Shown here: in pieces, positions 1 through 8,349 of the stretch | Layout: each line of letters begins with the position of its first letter | How positions within the stretch are numbered: position 1 is the stretch's first letter | Source of the DNA: Candidatus Poseidoniaceae archaeon | Lineage (GTDB): Archaea > Thermoplasmatota > Poseidoniia > Poseidoniales > Poseidoniaceae | Assembly (NCBI GenBank): GCA_022425185.1 | Contig: JAKMFY010000167.1 | Coordinates: forward strand, 1-8,716 | DNA length: 8,716 nt | Direction: 5' to 3' | Notes under the pieces: model-generated | The model's input: the letters and a program-made list of their open reading frames with translations, nothing else | What the model was told of the DNA's origin: nothing | Database searches by the model: none | Translations under genes and position numbers: made by a program

Positions 1-38
1 CGATTGTAATTCTCGGTGCATTGCCACTCTTCCTATGA
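1..38 (+). CDS. atpK: C-terminal tail of a membrane protein, probably A-type ATP synthase rotor proteolipid subunit K (partial, 5' end missing)
   Basis: Reading from base 3, the window opens with eleven codons giving IVILGALPLFL followed by TGA at 36-38. The peptide is wholly hydrophobic, like the end of the last transmembrane helix of a c-ring proteolipid. In archaeal ATP synthase operons the proteolipid gene K commonly lies directly before the peripheral stalk gene E, which starts here at 91, so position supports the call. Subunit K forms the membrane ring that carries protons or sodium ions through the Ao sector. The ion-binding carboxylate and the rest of the protein lie outside the window, so coupling ion and length cannot be judged. 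The C-terminus of subunit I or another membrane protein is the main alternative. Confidence 0.6.
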   Translation, partial: IVILGALPLFL

Positions 39-39
39 A

Positions 40-71
40 GTTGTGGCGTTACAACAGACACTCGTCTGTTG
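40..71 (+). promoter_or_regulatory. Intercistronic hairpin(s) between the proteolipid gene and atpE
   Basis: Bases 52-59 (CAACAGAC) and 64-71 (GTCTGTTG) are exact reverse complements around the 4-base loop ACTC, giving an 8-bp stem. A second, weaker stem pairs 40-44 (GTTGT) with 51-55 (ACAAC) across a 6-base loop. Both need bases 52-55, so they cannot form together. No T-run follows, so this is not a clear terminator. An RNA processing or stabilising element that sets proteolipid level relative to the stalk genes is plausible, but this is inference. Confidence 0.45.
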
Positions 72-78
72 ATTCGCT

Positions 79-88
79 GGAGATGATG
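79..88 (+). promoter_or_regulatory. Ribosome binding site of atpE
   Basis: GGAGATGATG at 79-88 resembles the archaeal anti-16S consensus GGAGGTGAT. GGAG ends 8 bases before the ATG at 91. It lies just outside the 3' arm of the 52-71 hairpin, so the hairpin would not hide it directly. Confidence 0.6.
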
Positions 89-90
89 AT

Positions 91-654
91 ATGACACTTG
101 AAACACTTGCTAAAGATATCGCTGCATCTGCTGAGGCGCAAGCCAAGGCTATGCTAAAAGAAGCGAAAGCAGAAGCAGATGCAATTGTCGGTGAAGCAGA
201 AACTAAGGCAACGTCCATCTCGGACGAAGCAAGTGCCCGTGCAGGGCGTGAAGCTGAACAAATCTCGCAAGAAATGGTCGCCAGTGCGCGACAAGGAAAC
301 CAGAAAGAACTGCTCATTGCACGTCGTGGCCTCTTAGATGCTACGTATGATGCTGCAAAAGCACAGCTTGCCGATCCCGGTATGAAGGGAAGAGCAACTC
401 TACTGAAATCTTTGTTGAAGCATGCTGGAGATATTTCTGGAAAAGATTTCGTTCTACGGCCAGTTACTGTTGATGCGGCTGCATTGAAGAAAGAAGCAGG
501 TTCTCGTGCAATCGGAGACGAAATAGACGGACTTGGTGGCTTCATGATGGAAGCTGCAGATGGTTCAGTTTCATTCGATTTCCGTTTTGATACACTTCTT
601 GACAGAACGTGGAACGACGAGCGCGCTGCAATTAACGAAACACTATTTGGATGA
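91..654 (+). CDS. atpE: A-type ATP synthase subunit E (peripheral stalk)
   Basis: The product is a 187-residue peripheral stalk subunit. In A1Ao ATP synthases E pairs with H to form the stators that hold the A3B3 head against the membrane subunit I. Roughly residues 5-75 form an uninterrupted, Ala/Glu/Lys-rich amphipathic helix typical of the E/H coiled coil. The rest is the globular domain that caps the head. The closing segment shows the family pattern: GGFMME near 148, then an ADGSVSFDFRFDTLL stretch, and a terminal LFG that matches the usual LF end. Length fits the family (about 185-205). The ATG at 91 follows GGAG by 8 bases. The gene lies 52 bases after the proteolipid stop and just before atpC, the normal archaeal position. 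The bacterial FoF1 b subunit is a superficial analogue but lacks this C-terminal domain. Helix limits are by eye. Confidence 0.93.
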   Translation: MTLETLAKDIAASAEAQAKAMLKEAKAEADAIVGEAETKATSISDEASARAGREAEQISQEMVASARQGNQKELLIARRGLLDATYDAAKAQLADPGMKGRATLLKSLLKHAGDISGKDFVLRPVTVDAAALKKEAGSRAIGDEIDGLGGFMMEAADGSVSFDFRFDTLLDRTWNDERAAINETLFG

Positions 655-656
655 GG
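653..656 (+). promoter_or_regulatory. atpC ribosome binding site overlapping the atpE stop codon
   Basis: The atpE stop TGA (652-654) runs into GAGG (653-656), which acts as Shine-Dalgarno for atpC. Two ATG codons follow in tandem at 662 and 665. The spacing from GAGG is 5 and 8 bases respectively. Other genes in the window use about 6-11 bases, so 665 is preferred. Confidence 0.5.
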
Positions 657-664
657 GATGAATG

Positions 665-1702
665 ATGTTATCGGGTAATACACCATACATTGCTGCACGA
701 GCAAAGGCTCGTCGTCAAGCATTAATGGACAAATCTCGATTGCGTCAATTAATCAATCAATCACCCGATCAACTCACAAATGCTGTTGCAGATAGTGGAT
801 ATCAAAACGAAATCAACCTCTATGCTTCCAGATACACTGGTGGCGATTTAGTTGAGGCTGCACTTACGCACAATCTTGAGAATGAATTGTCAAAGATTCT
901 CTCATACTGTAAAGGAAGAGTACGAAAAATCGTTGAGATTTACACTTCTCGGTACGAATACCAAAATGCTAAAGCAGTATTTAGGGCAGTTGTAAACGAT
1001 ATTGATGCTGAAAAACTTGGAAAGGATATCCTGCCTGACTTGAATGAAATCAATACTCCGTGGATTAAGATATTAGAGAGCGCAGATGACTTACCATCTG
1101 CTGCTTTGCAAATGCGTCGGAAATCATTCGGATCTGCACTTACAAGCTTACCCGAGAACGCAAGCCTTGCACAATATGAAGATGCTCTTGACCGACATTA
1201 CTTCTCATTCGCAATGGCTTCGCTTTCCCACAGCAGTAATGATGCAAAATACTTGCGCAATGTCTTAGCCACAGAAATTGATCATCGAAACATCCTCAAC
1301 GTTTTGGAAGCCGCCGCTTTCGGAATTGAAGGAAATGATCTTCTCGATGAACTCTTGCCTGGTGGTCGAGTCATGCCAAAACGAGCACTGTCCTCTGTCG
1401 CCAACGGTGGCAGAGATGCAATGATAGATCTACTCCGAAGCAATTCACGTTTCGATATCGCAGGATTTGAAACTGCATTGGAAACTGCTGAAAAGGAACG
1501 CTCTTTGGATGCTGTCGTTACATGGCTCCACGCACGAGAACATCAACAAATGCAGAGGATGAGCTACCTCCATCCAGTATCTGCATTACCGATTGTTCAT
1601 TATGTTGCTATGAAAGTCAAGGAAGTTACGGACCTTCGAATGATTGTCCGTGGACGCTTAGCAGGTCTGCCGCCCGAGTTACTCGAGGCACACTTATTAT
1701 GA
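665..1702 (+). CDS. atpC: A-type ATP synthase subunit C (V-ATPase subunit d/AC39 family, rotor socket)
   Basis: Subunit C is the funnel-shaped adaptor that seats the central stalk (D and F) on the membrane K ring, coupling ring rotation to the A3B3 head. The product is 345 residues from the ATG at 665, or 346 from the tandem ATG at 662, which is normal for archaeal C. It is almost entirely helical and has no transmembrane segment. The start, with YIAARAKARRQALMDKSRLRQLI, split across residues 8-30, matches the family's opening helix that leads into a 'dt.Y' turn (DSGYQNEI here). The end, MIVRGRLAGLPPELLEAHL, is the typical C-terminus (RG-laG-p-e-ir-hL). Three similar helical units are expected for the AC39 fold, but I did not resolve them. 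It sits between E and F as in other archaea, and its stop overlaps the atpF ribosome site, suggesting translational coupling. Confidence 0.92.
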   Translation: MLSGNTPYIAARAKARRQALMDKSRLRQLINQSPDQLTNAVADSGYQNEINLYASRYTGGDLVEAALTHNLENELSKILSYCKGRVRKIVEIYTSRYEYQNAKAVFRAVVNDIDAEKLGKDILPDLNEINTPWIKILESADDLPSAALQMRRKSFGSALTSLPENASLAQYEDALDRHYFSFAMASLSHSSNDAKYLRNVLATEIDHRNILNVLEAAAFGIEGNDLLDELLPGGRVMPKRALSSVANGGRDAMIDLLRSNSRFDIAGFETALETAEKERSLDAVVTWLHAREHQQMQRMSYLHPVSALPIVHYVAMKVKEVTDLRMIVRGRLAGLPPELLEAHLL

Positions 1703-1707
1703 GGTGA
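1701..1707 (+). promoter_or_regulatory. atpF ribosome binding site overlapping the atpC stop codon
   Basis: GAGGTGA at 1701-1707 matches the archaeal anti-16S consensus, and its first two bases are part of the atpC TGA (1700-1702). Tandem ATGs at 1709 and 1712 follow. GAGG is 4 bases from the first and 7 from the second, and the GGTGA core would nearly touch the first. The second ATG (1712) is therefore the better start. Confidence 0.6.
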
Positions 1708-1711
1708 GATG

Positions 1712-2011
1712 ATGGAAATTGCAGTAGTCGGTTCACCAGAATTTACTCTAGGATTCCAGCTCGCTGGAATCTCAACACTATTCAACCCAGAAGATGAAGA
1801 AGAACGAATCAAGGTCTTCCGTAACCTTCTGAATTCAAAGGATGTAGGAATCGTCGTGGTTGACTCCGCGGTTCTTGCTTCCTTGCCAGATCGATTGCGT
1901 ACGCAACTTTCTGGTTCTGTCTCTCCGACCGTTCTTGGTATCGGTACGGAAGAAGACAACACGCTCAGAGAAACCATTCGAAGAGCAATTGGAGTCGACC
2001 TATGGAAATGA
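1712..2011 (+). CDS. atpF: A-type ATP synthase subunit F (central stalk)
   Basis: This small soluble subunit (99 residues from 1712) binds subunit D in the central rotor shaft and contacts the B subunits in the head. The N-terminus, MEIAVVGSPEFTLGFQLAGI, is the diagnostic family motif (aviGd-dtv-GFrLaGi), in which the beta strand and following turn start a small Rossmann-like alpha/beta fold. VGIVVVDSAVL around residues 45-55 gives the next strand. The C-terminus LRETIRRAIGVDLWK is the usual terminal helix (i-raiGvdl). Length matches the family (about 98-110). The ATG at 1712 is preferred to the one at 1709 because GAGGTGA sits too close to the latter. A 24-base gap separates it from atpA, the longest gap within the E-to-D block. 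There is little ambiguity in the assignment. Confidence 0.94.
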   Translation: MEIAVVGSPEFTLGFQLAGISTLFNPEDEEERIKVFRNLLNSKDVGIVVVDSAVLASLPDRLRTQLSGSVSPTVLGIGTEEDNTLRETIRRAIGVDLWK

Positions 2012-2021
2012 TATTCCAAAA

Positions 2022-2027
2022 AGGAGG
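2022..2027 (+). promoter_or_regulatory. Strong ribosome binding site of atpA
   Basis: AGGAGG at 2022-2027 lies 8 bases before the ATG at 2036, in an A-rich spacer free of obvious pairing. It is the most complete Shine-Dalgarno match in the ATP synthase operon and, unlike several others here, does not overlap the upstream stop codon (2009-2011). It probably lets ribosomes start atpA independently. Confidence 0.75.
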
Positions 2028-2035
2028 AAATAAAT

Positions 2036-3775
<1,740 letters not shown>

Positions 3776-3787
3776 GGACGTGAAATT

Positions 3788-5167
3788 ATGACAGGAAAGG
3801 AATATCGAACCATTACAGACGTAAAAGGGCCGCTCGTGTTCTTGAACAAGACAGAACCCGTTGCATTCGGTGAAATCGTCAGCCTACGACTTGCTGATGG
3901 AAGCATCAAGAACGGACAAGTTCTCGACACATCAGACGATTTGGTAATTGTCCAAGTTTTCGAAGGAACTGCAAAGATTGACCGAACAGCTGGTGTTACT
4001 TTCATGGGGGATGTTTTCAAACTCCCAGTAAGTACTGACCTTGTCGGTCGAATTCTCGATGGTGCAGGACGCCCAAGAGACGGTGGACCTGATATTGTTG
4101 CAGAAGAAAACGCTGACATCATCGGTGCTGCAATCAATCCATTCAGTCGACAAAGCCCTCACGATTTCATTCAAACTGGAATCTCTGCTATTGACTGCTG
4201 TACAACACTCGTTCGTGGACAGAAGTTACCGATCTTCTCGGCCTCTGGTCTTCCACACAACGATATCGCACTACAGATTGCTCGACAAGCAAAACTCCCA
4301 GGCAGTGATGAACAATTCATTGTTGTATTCTGTGCAATGGGTATCACTGCTGAAGAATACAACTTCTTCCGTTCTGACTTAGAGCGAACTGGTGCTCTCG
4401 AAAATGCGGTATTGTTCGTCAACCTTGCTGACGACCCTGCTGTTGAGAGAATCATTACGCCACGTCTTGCTTTGACTGCTGCTGAATACCTAGCATTCGA
4501 ACACGACTACCACGTACTCGTTATCTACACAGACATGACAAATTACTGTGATGCACTTCGTCAAATTGGTGCAGCACGTGAAGAAGTTCCTGGTCGACGT
4601 GGATATCCTGGTTACATGTACACTGACCTTGCAATGCTCTACGAGCGTGCAGGTATCGTAAAGGGCAAGAAGGGATCAATTACTCAATTCCCAATTCTAA
4701 CCATGCCAGGTGACGATATTACACACCCGATTCCTGATTTGTCTGGATATATTACTGAAGGACAAATCGTTATCTCTCGTGAATTACATCAACAAGGTAT
4801 CTATCCGCCGATCAACGTTCTTCCATCTCTTTCTCGATTGATGGGTTCCTGTATTGGTGCAAAGACAACTCGTGAAGATCACAAGTCAGTTTCTGACCAA
4901 ATGTATGCTGCATATGCTCAAGGTCGTGAACTTCGAGGTCTTGTTGCTATCGTTGGTGAAGATGCACTCAATGAGCGTGACAAGCAACTGCTTGACTTCT
5001 CTGGTGTTTTCGAAGACCGTTTCCTACGTCAATCTCGTGACGAAGACCGTTCTATTGAAAATACATTGAATCTATGCTGGGAACTTATGGCTTCAATCGA
5101 TACCAAGTACCTTGTTCGTCTTGACCAAGATTGGATTGACAAGTACCATCCTGAGAACCGCTCCTGA
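3788..5167 (+). CDS. atpB: A-type ATP synthase subunit B (non-catalytic nucleotide-binding subunit)
   Basis: Subunit B alternates with A in the A3B3 head and completes the catalytic sites. The 459 residues match the usual 455-470. In place of a working P-loop it has [10 protein letters not shown] at 150-159, the standard degenerate form in archaeal B and eukaryotic V-ATPase B. Other family marks are [38 protein letters not shown] and [13 protein letters not shown], with R350 as the conserved arginine that reaches into the neighbouring catalytic site. Just after this, the usual GEG(K/M)TR-DH stretch reads GAKTTREDH, a small departure that looks tolerated. The C-terminus has the helical domain found in B ([19 protein letters not shown]). 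It starts 12 bases after the atpA stop, with GAGG at 3774-3777 overlapping that stop, consistent with coupled 1:1 synthesis of A and B. Confidence 0.97.
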   Translation: MTGKEYRTITDVKGPLVFLNKTEPVAFGEIVSLRLADGSIKNGQVLDTSDDLVIVQVFEGTAKIDRTAGVTFMGDVFKLPVSTDLVGRILDGAGRPRDGGPDIVAEENADIIGAAINPFSRQSPHDFIQTGISAIDCCTTLVRGQKLPIFSASGLPHNDIALQIARQAKLPGSDEQFIVVFCAMGITAEEYNFFRSDLERTGALENAVLFVNLADDPAVERIITPRLALTAAEYLAFEHDYHVLVIYTDMTNYCDALRQIGAAREEVPGRRGYPGYMYTDLAMLYERAGIVKGKKGSITQFPILTMPGDDITHPIPDLSGYITEGQIVISRELHQQGIYPPINVLPSLSRLMGSCIGAKTTREDHKSVSDQMYAAYAQGRELRGLVAIVGEDALNERDKQLLDFSGVFEDRFLRQSRDEDRSIENTLNLCWELMASIDTKYLVRLDQDWIDKYHPENRS

Positions 5168-5172
5168 ATACT

Positions 5173-5179
5173 GAGGTGA
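5173..5179 (+). promoter_or_regulatory. Ribosome binding site of atpD
   Basis: GAGGTGA at 5173-5179 matches the archaeal consensus, and GAGG ends 7 bases before the ATG at 5184. It lies in the 16-base gap after the atpB stop (5165-5167). Confidence 0.6.
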
Positions 5180-5183
5180 AGAA

Positions 5184-5801
5184 ATGGCGCTTGACATTAA
5201 ACCAACCCGAAGTGAGTTGATTAAACTCAAGGGTCGAATCAAGCAGACCAAAAACGGATATAAACTTCTGAAAATGAAGCGCGATGGTCTTTTCCATGAA
5301 TTCCGACAACTTTTATCTGTCATGATTGAAGCGAAGAAGGAAATTACTGAAGCATATCGTCTTGCAAAACAACGTATCGATCTAGCAAATGCAATTGAAG
5401 GCGGTCTTGCAGTACGAGCTGCTGCGATTGCTAACAGCGCTCATCCAGAAGTCGAAGTTGAACGAAGAAACATCATGGGTGTTGTTGTTCCATCCGTTAG
5501 TGGTACAAACCTCAAGTCGACATTTGCGGAACGCGGTGTCGGTTTCATTGGTTCATCACCATACATCGATGAAGCAAGCGATACCTTCAGTGAATTGATC
5601 GAGAAAATCGTTACAGCTGCTGAAATGGAAGCAACTTTGAAGCGACTTCTCGAAGAAATTGAAGCTACAAAGCGTCGTGTTAATGCTCTCGAATTCAAGG
5701 TCATTCCAGAACTTGAAGAAGCGAAGGTTTTCATTCAACTCAGGCTTGAAGAAATGGAACGAGAAGAAACGTTCCGATTGAAGCGATTCAAGAATAAGTG
5801 A
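5184..5801 (+). CDS. atpD: A-type ATP synthase subunit D (central rotor shaft)
   Basis: Subunit D is the long helical hairpin that rotates inside the A3B3 head and sits with F on the C socket, the functional counterpart of F1 gamma. The 205 residues are typical (about 200-215). Both ends carry the family signatures. At the N-terminus, KPTRSELIKLKGRIKQTKNG and YKLLKMKRDGL (split, residues 6-37) form the first long helix. At the C-terminus, RRVNALEFKVIPELEEAK and RLEEMEREETFRLKRFK (residues about 160-203) form the second. The middle (about 80-130) is the less conserved globular part. Length, charge pattern and position after B agree. There is no gene for a small subunit G directly after it, and D appears to be the last gene of the core operon. 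The next gene is 81 bases away. Confidence 0.96.
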   Translation: MALDIKPTRSELIKLKGRIKQTKNGYKLLKMKRDGLFHEFRQLLSVMIEAKKEITEAYRLAKQRIDLANAIEGGLAVRAAAIANSAHPEVEVERRNIMGVVVPSVSGTNLKSTFAERGVGFIGSSPYIDEASDTFSELIEKIVTAAEMEATLKRLLEEIEATKRRVNALEFKVIPELEEAKVFIQLRLEEMEREETFRLKRFKNK

Positions 5802-5882
5802 TTCTTCCCTAAGCCTGTCTAAAGGGCATGATTGATGGGGGAGTTATGACCAGCCCAAACTACAAGGGAGGTGTTTCAACGT
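5802..5882 (+). other. 81-base spacer between atpD and the pseudoprotease gene, with no clear terminator or promoter
   Basis: I see no T-run of five or more, no strong hairpin (CCCT/AGGG near 5807-5825 is only four pairs with a 12-base loop) and no convincing TATA-like box. A 16-codon reading frame from ATG 5846 to TAA 5896, with GGGGGAG just before it, overlaps the next start; this is probably chance. Read-through from the ATP synthase operon is the simplest reading, but a non-consensus promoter cannot be excluded. Confidence 0.4.
5867..5873 (+). promoter_or_regulatory. Ribosome binding site that fixes the start at 5883
   Basis: GGAGGTG at 5867-5873 is a near-perfect archaeal Shine-Dalgarno sequence. 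The in-frame GTG at 5871 lies inside it and cannot be its target, whereas the ATG at 5883 is 11 bases after GGAGG. This decides in favour of an 821-residue product. Confidence 0.7.
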
Positions 5883-8348
5883 ATGTCAGAATCTAAAGAT
5901 ACAGATTTGATACCACTTTCTGCACACAAGAATACGTGGACTCAGCGCGATTTACTTGCGAGTATTATCGGCAGATACATGACTGTAAAATCTCACCTTG
6001 GTGGTCTTTGGCCAACTTGGGATGTAGAAGCAGAGCATCTCGACAAACGCTTAATCGAACTGAACATCTATCTCGAGAAACTTGGTTGGATGGCTCGTTT
6101 ACGACGCGGCGATAACAACCAACTCACTGCATTGCCACTTCCACACGGTCAATTCCCAGGAAAAAGAATTCACATGTATATGTGGATTGCTTCGATCATC
6201 ACAGTTCTTTTCTCTGGTGTTCGATGGATGGAATCTGGCAGGCCAGATGGAGGCTGGTTCATCGAATCCGTCTATCTTGATGCGTTTGTTGGCTATGTAT
6301 TGCCAATTCTTTTCACGCTAGGACTTGCTTCTTTTGTACAAGCGAAAATATCATCACATTATGGTGTTCGTAGTGGGCATATTTTGCCAATACCTGACCC
6401 TTCGATACTCCTATGGCTCTTCTCAGGTCTTTCTGCCTCATATTTCATCTGGCCGTTTGGCATCTTCTTCATACCAACATTACCTAGAATGGATGCTCGC
6501 CCTTGGCCAGATCGTAAATCGTTAGCCTACTCTTCATTGAGTGTCCCACTAGTTTTGCTGCTAAGTGGGTTCATTTTCTGGACAGTAGGACTCTTCCTTT
6601 CATCAGATCCGTTCACACTCACAAGCGAACCCATGCGACTTAATGCCCCATTCTTGATTGAACTGTTTGGTTCAGGATTCAACCAATACTTTGACATTCA
6701 TCTCGATTGGAGTCACCCCTTCCTCTTTTCTGCTGCATTTTTGACATTGGTTGGATGGCTTCTTCTTCTTCCAATTCCAACCTTCCCTGGTGGTCGATTA
6801 CTCGTTTCCAGAATGGGGATACATGAGGCGAGAAGCTCGAGCACTCAAATCCTCATGTTCATGATTCTAATCACTGCTGCCTTTTTCATATTCAACGCCT
6901 TTGAAGGATTCACGATTTGGATTCCTATCCTGGCAGTCGTCCTTCCATTGTTGTTGTTTATTGGTGGGGATCCTCGGATTCCAGTTATCCTTGATGGAGA
7001 TGTACCGCTTGATGAAGAATCTCATCGAAGTCTTGGTATCATCCTATTTGTTGCACTTCTTTTTGCCATTCCTCCTGAATTCCCTCTTGAACCCGTTGAA
7101 CGATGGGATTCTGATCTAGAATATTTAATCGAAGATCCAGAATCTGCCTTATTGGATGGTGAATTCTGGAACTCAACTCAAACAATTATTCTATCTAATC
7201 CCTCGATGCAAGCAAATACCTACAAAATATCTATCCCTTCATTTTCAGGCTCAGGTTGGACCACTGAATTATCGTGCGAATCTACAAATTGTGAGGGGAT
7301 TCTTGAATCGGATGATTCACTTTCCATCACAATAGATTTCAGTCATCTCAATTCTACGATAATGCCAACATATTTTGCCTATGATCTTCAACTCGTTCTT
7401 GGTGATGAGTCATTCTTGGAATCGTTCACACTTTATCCCGACTTGAATTCATCAGTTGGTTCGGAATGGAGTTACCTTCGAACGGATTCTGGTGTTCTAA
7501 CCTGCCTCCCAGTTTATCTTGTTAAAGATATGACCGCGTCTGCATCATTGCCTAATTTGAATGCCCAATGGGCCTCGTATCTTTGGTTTGATGGTGAAGC
7601 AGGATTGGAAACTGAAGTTGATGCACAATCAAACTCAATCTGTTTGGAGAGCAATGACGCTGGGCTAACAGATGCTCTCTCAGCCGAGTTAAGTGTTGTT
7701 GAACTCAATGGTAATCAGTTTCATGTTGGTTTTGACAAGACCTGGCCACACGTAGTCTCCTCCTCTGAAATTGGATGGCTGGTTAATGATGAACTTGGCT
7801 GGGGTGCTCCTTTCGAAAACAATTCAGGTTTACTTTACAGAGAAAATAGTACCACATGCACAGGTAATGAATTTCTGAGTACACCTCGCCATTCGAACTC
7901 GACTAACTGGACATGGGACTTGAGTATTTGGCCAAGTCAAAGGATACCAGTGATCGATGAGAATGAATCAGTTCATGTTAAATTCCCAACTGGACACTAT
8001 TCTCATTGCGATCTTGAATCACTGGAGCAAACGAAGTTTAAGATTCAAGAGGGACCTGATATTATTCTCAAAATCGATGACCAAATCATCAGGCTTTGGG
8101 ATGCTCCATTGAATTTAAGCAACGAGGGAATTATATTTTCACTATACAACAGCAACAATGAATCTGTTCTTCTTCGTCATGAAACAAATGGAGATGCACA
8201 ATGGGACCTATCATCCTTACCTGATGCTTTACCTCAAGGTTGGACACACTTCGATGTGCCTGTGCCAAGTTCTGAGCTCACAACTCTTCAACTGATTCAT
8301 CAAGATGGAGCAATAATGCTTCACTTTGGTGGCTATCTGGAGGGTTAG
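5883..8348 (+). CDS. Membrane protein: degenerate M50 site-2-protease-like domain (putative pseudoprotease) fused to an acidic extracellular domain
   Basis: This 821-residue protein has no certain function. Residues 1-95 resemble the small cytosolic domain before archaeal/EGY-type M50 proteases (LDKRLIELNIYLEKLGW, then LPLPHGQFPGKR). Hydrophobic helices follow at about 97-115, 133-153, 216-240, 278-299, 322-340, 344-361 and 382-399. The helix that should hold HExxH reads ASFVQ (149-153), followed by the family's YGV. PDRKSLAYSSLSVPL (209-223) matches the PNRK-LfdigvaGPL loop. HPFLFSAAFLTLVGW (278-292) and LLLLPIPTFPGGR (293-305) match the hP...NLLPigqLDGG helix, with N and D replaced by L and P. 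All zinc and catalytic residues are thus missing. Residues about 403-821 look beta-rich and extracellular: ten N-x-S/T sequons, about 64 acidic against 14 basic residues, and all six cysteines of the protein. A role in membrane protein quality control or assembly is possible but unproven. The M50 relationship rests on alignment by eye. Confidence 0.72.
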   Translation: MSESKDTDLIPLSAHKNTWTQRDLLASIIGRYMTVKSHLGGLWPTWDVEAEHLDKRLIELNIYLEKLGWMARLRRGDNNQLTALPLPHGQFPGKRIHMYMWIASIITVLFSGVRWMESGRPDGGWFIESVYLDAFVGYVLPILFTLGLASFVQAKISSHYGVRSGHILPIPDPSILLWLFSGLSASYFIWPFGIFFIPTLPRMDARPWPDRKSLAYSSLSVPLVLLLSGFIFWTVGLFLSSDPFTLTSEPMRLNAPFLIELFGSGFNQYFDIHLDWSHPFLFSAAFLTLVGWLLLLPIPTFPGGRLLVSRMGIHEARSSSTQILMFMILITAAFFIFNAFEGFTIWIPILAVVLPLLLFIGGDPRIPVILDGDVPLDEESHRSLGIILFVALLFAIPPEFPLEPVERWDSDLEYLIEDPESALLDGEFWNSTQTIILSNPSMQANTYKISIPSFSGSGWTTELSCESTNCEGILESDDSLSITIDFSHLNSTIMPTYFAYDLQLVLGDESFLESFTLYPDLNSSVGSEWSYLRTDSGVLTCLPVYLVKDMTASASLPNLNAQWASYLWFDGEAGLETEVDAQSNSICLESNDAGLTDALSAELSVVELNGNQFHVGFDKTWPHVVSSSEIGWLVNDELGWGAPFENNSGLLYRENSTTCTGNEFLSTPRHSNSTNWTWDLSIWPSQRIPVIDENESVHVKFPTGHYSHCDLESLEQTKFKIQEGPDIILKIDDQIIRLWDAPLNLSNEGIIFSLYNSNNESVLLRHETNGDAQWDLSSLPDALPQGWTHFDVPVPSSELTTLQLIHQDGAIMLHFGGYLEG
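8339..8344 (+). promoter_or_regulatory. Ribosome binding site of the panE-like gene, inside the end of the preceding gene
   Basis: GGAGGG at 8339-8344 forms part of the last codons of the upstream gene (stop TAG at 8346-8348). GGAGG is 6 bases before the ATG at 8350. This supports co-translation of the two genes. Confidence 0.6.
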
Positions 8349-8349
8349 T

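Noticed and set aside
33..722. 229-codon open frame on the minus strand opposite atpE
   Set aside because: It is the reverse shadow of atpE, whose family signatures are clear. Its translation is low-complexity Ser/Ala-rich and spans the atpE/atpC junction.
1600..2019. 139-codon minus-strand frame opposite atpC/atpF
   Set aside because: It overlaps the conserved ends of C and all of F, has no recognisable domain, and fits a chance antisense frame.
5807..5825. CCCT/AGGG pairing after atpD as a terminator
   Set aside because: It has only four pairs with a long loop and no T-run after it.
5871..5882. GTG start giving four extra residues for the pseudoprotease
   Set aside because: The GTG is part of the Shine-Dalgarno sequence itself. 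The ATG at 5883 is properly spaced.
6822..6830. His-Glu at residues 314-315 (GIHEARSS) as a surviving HExxH
   Set aside because: The second histidine is absent, and the site lies after the former LDGG helix, not in the helix that should carry HExxH.
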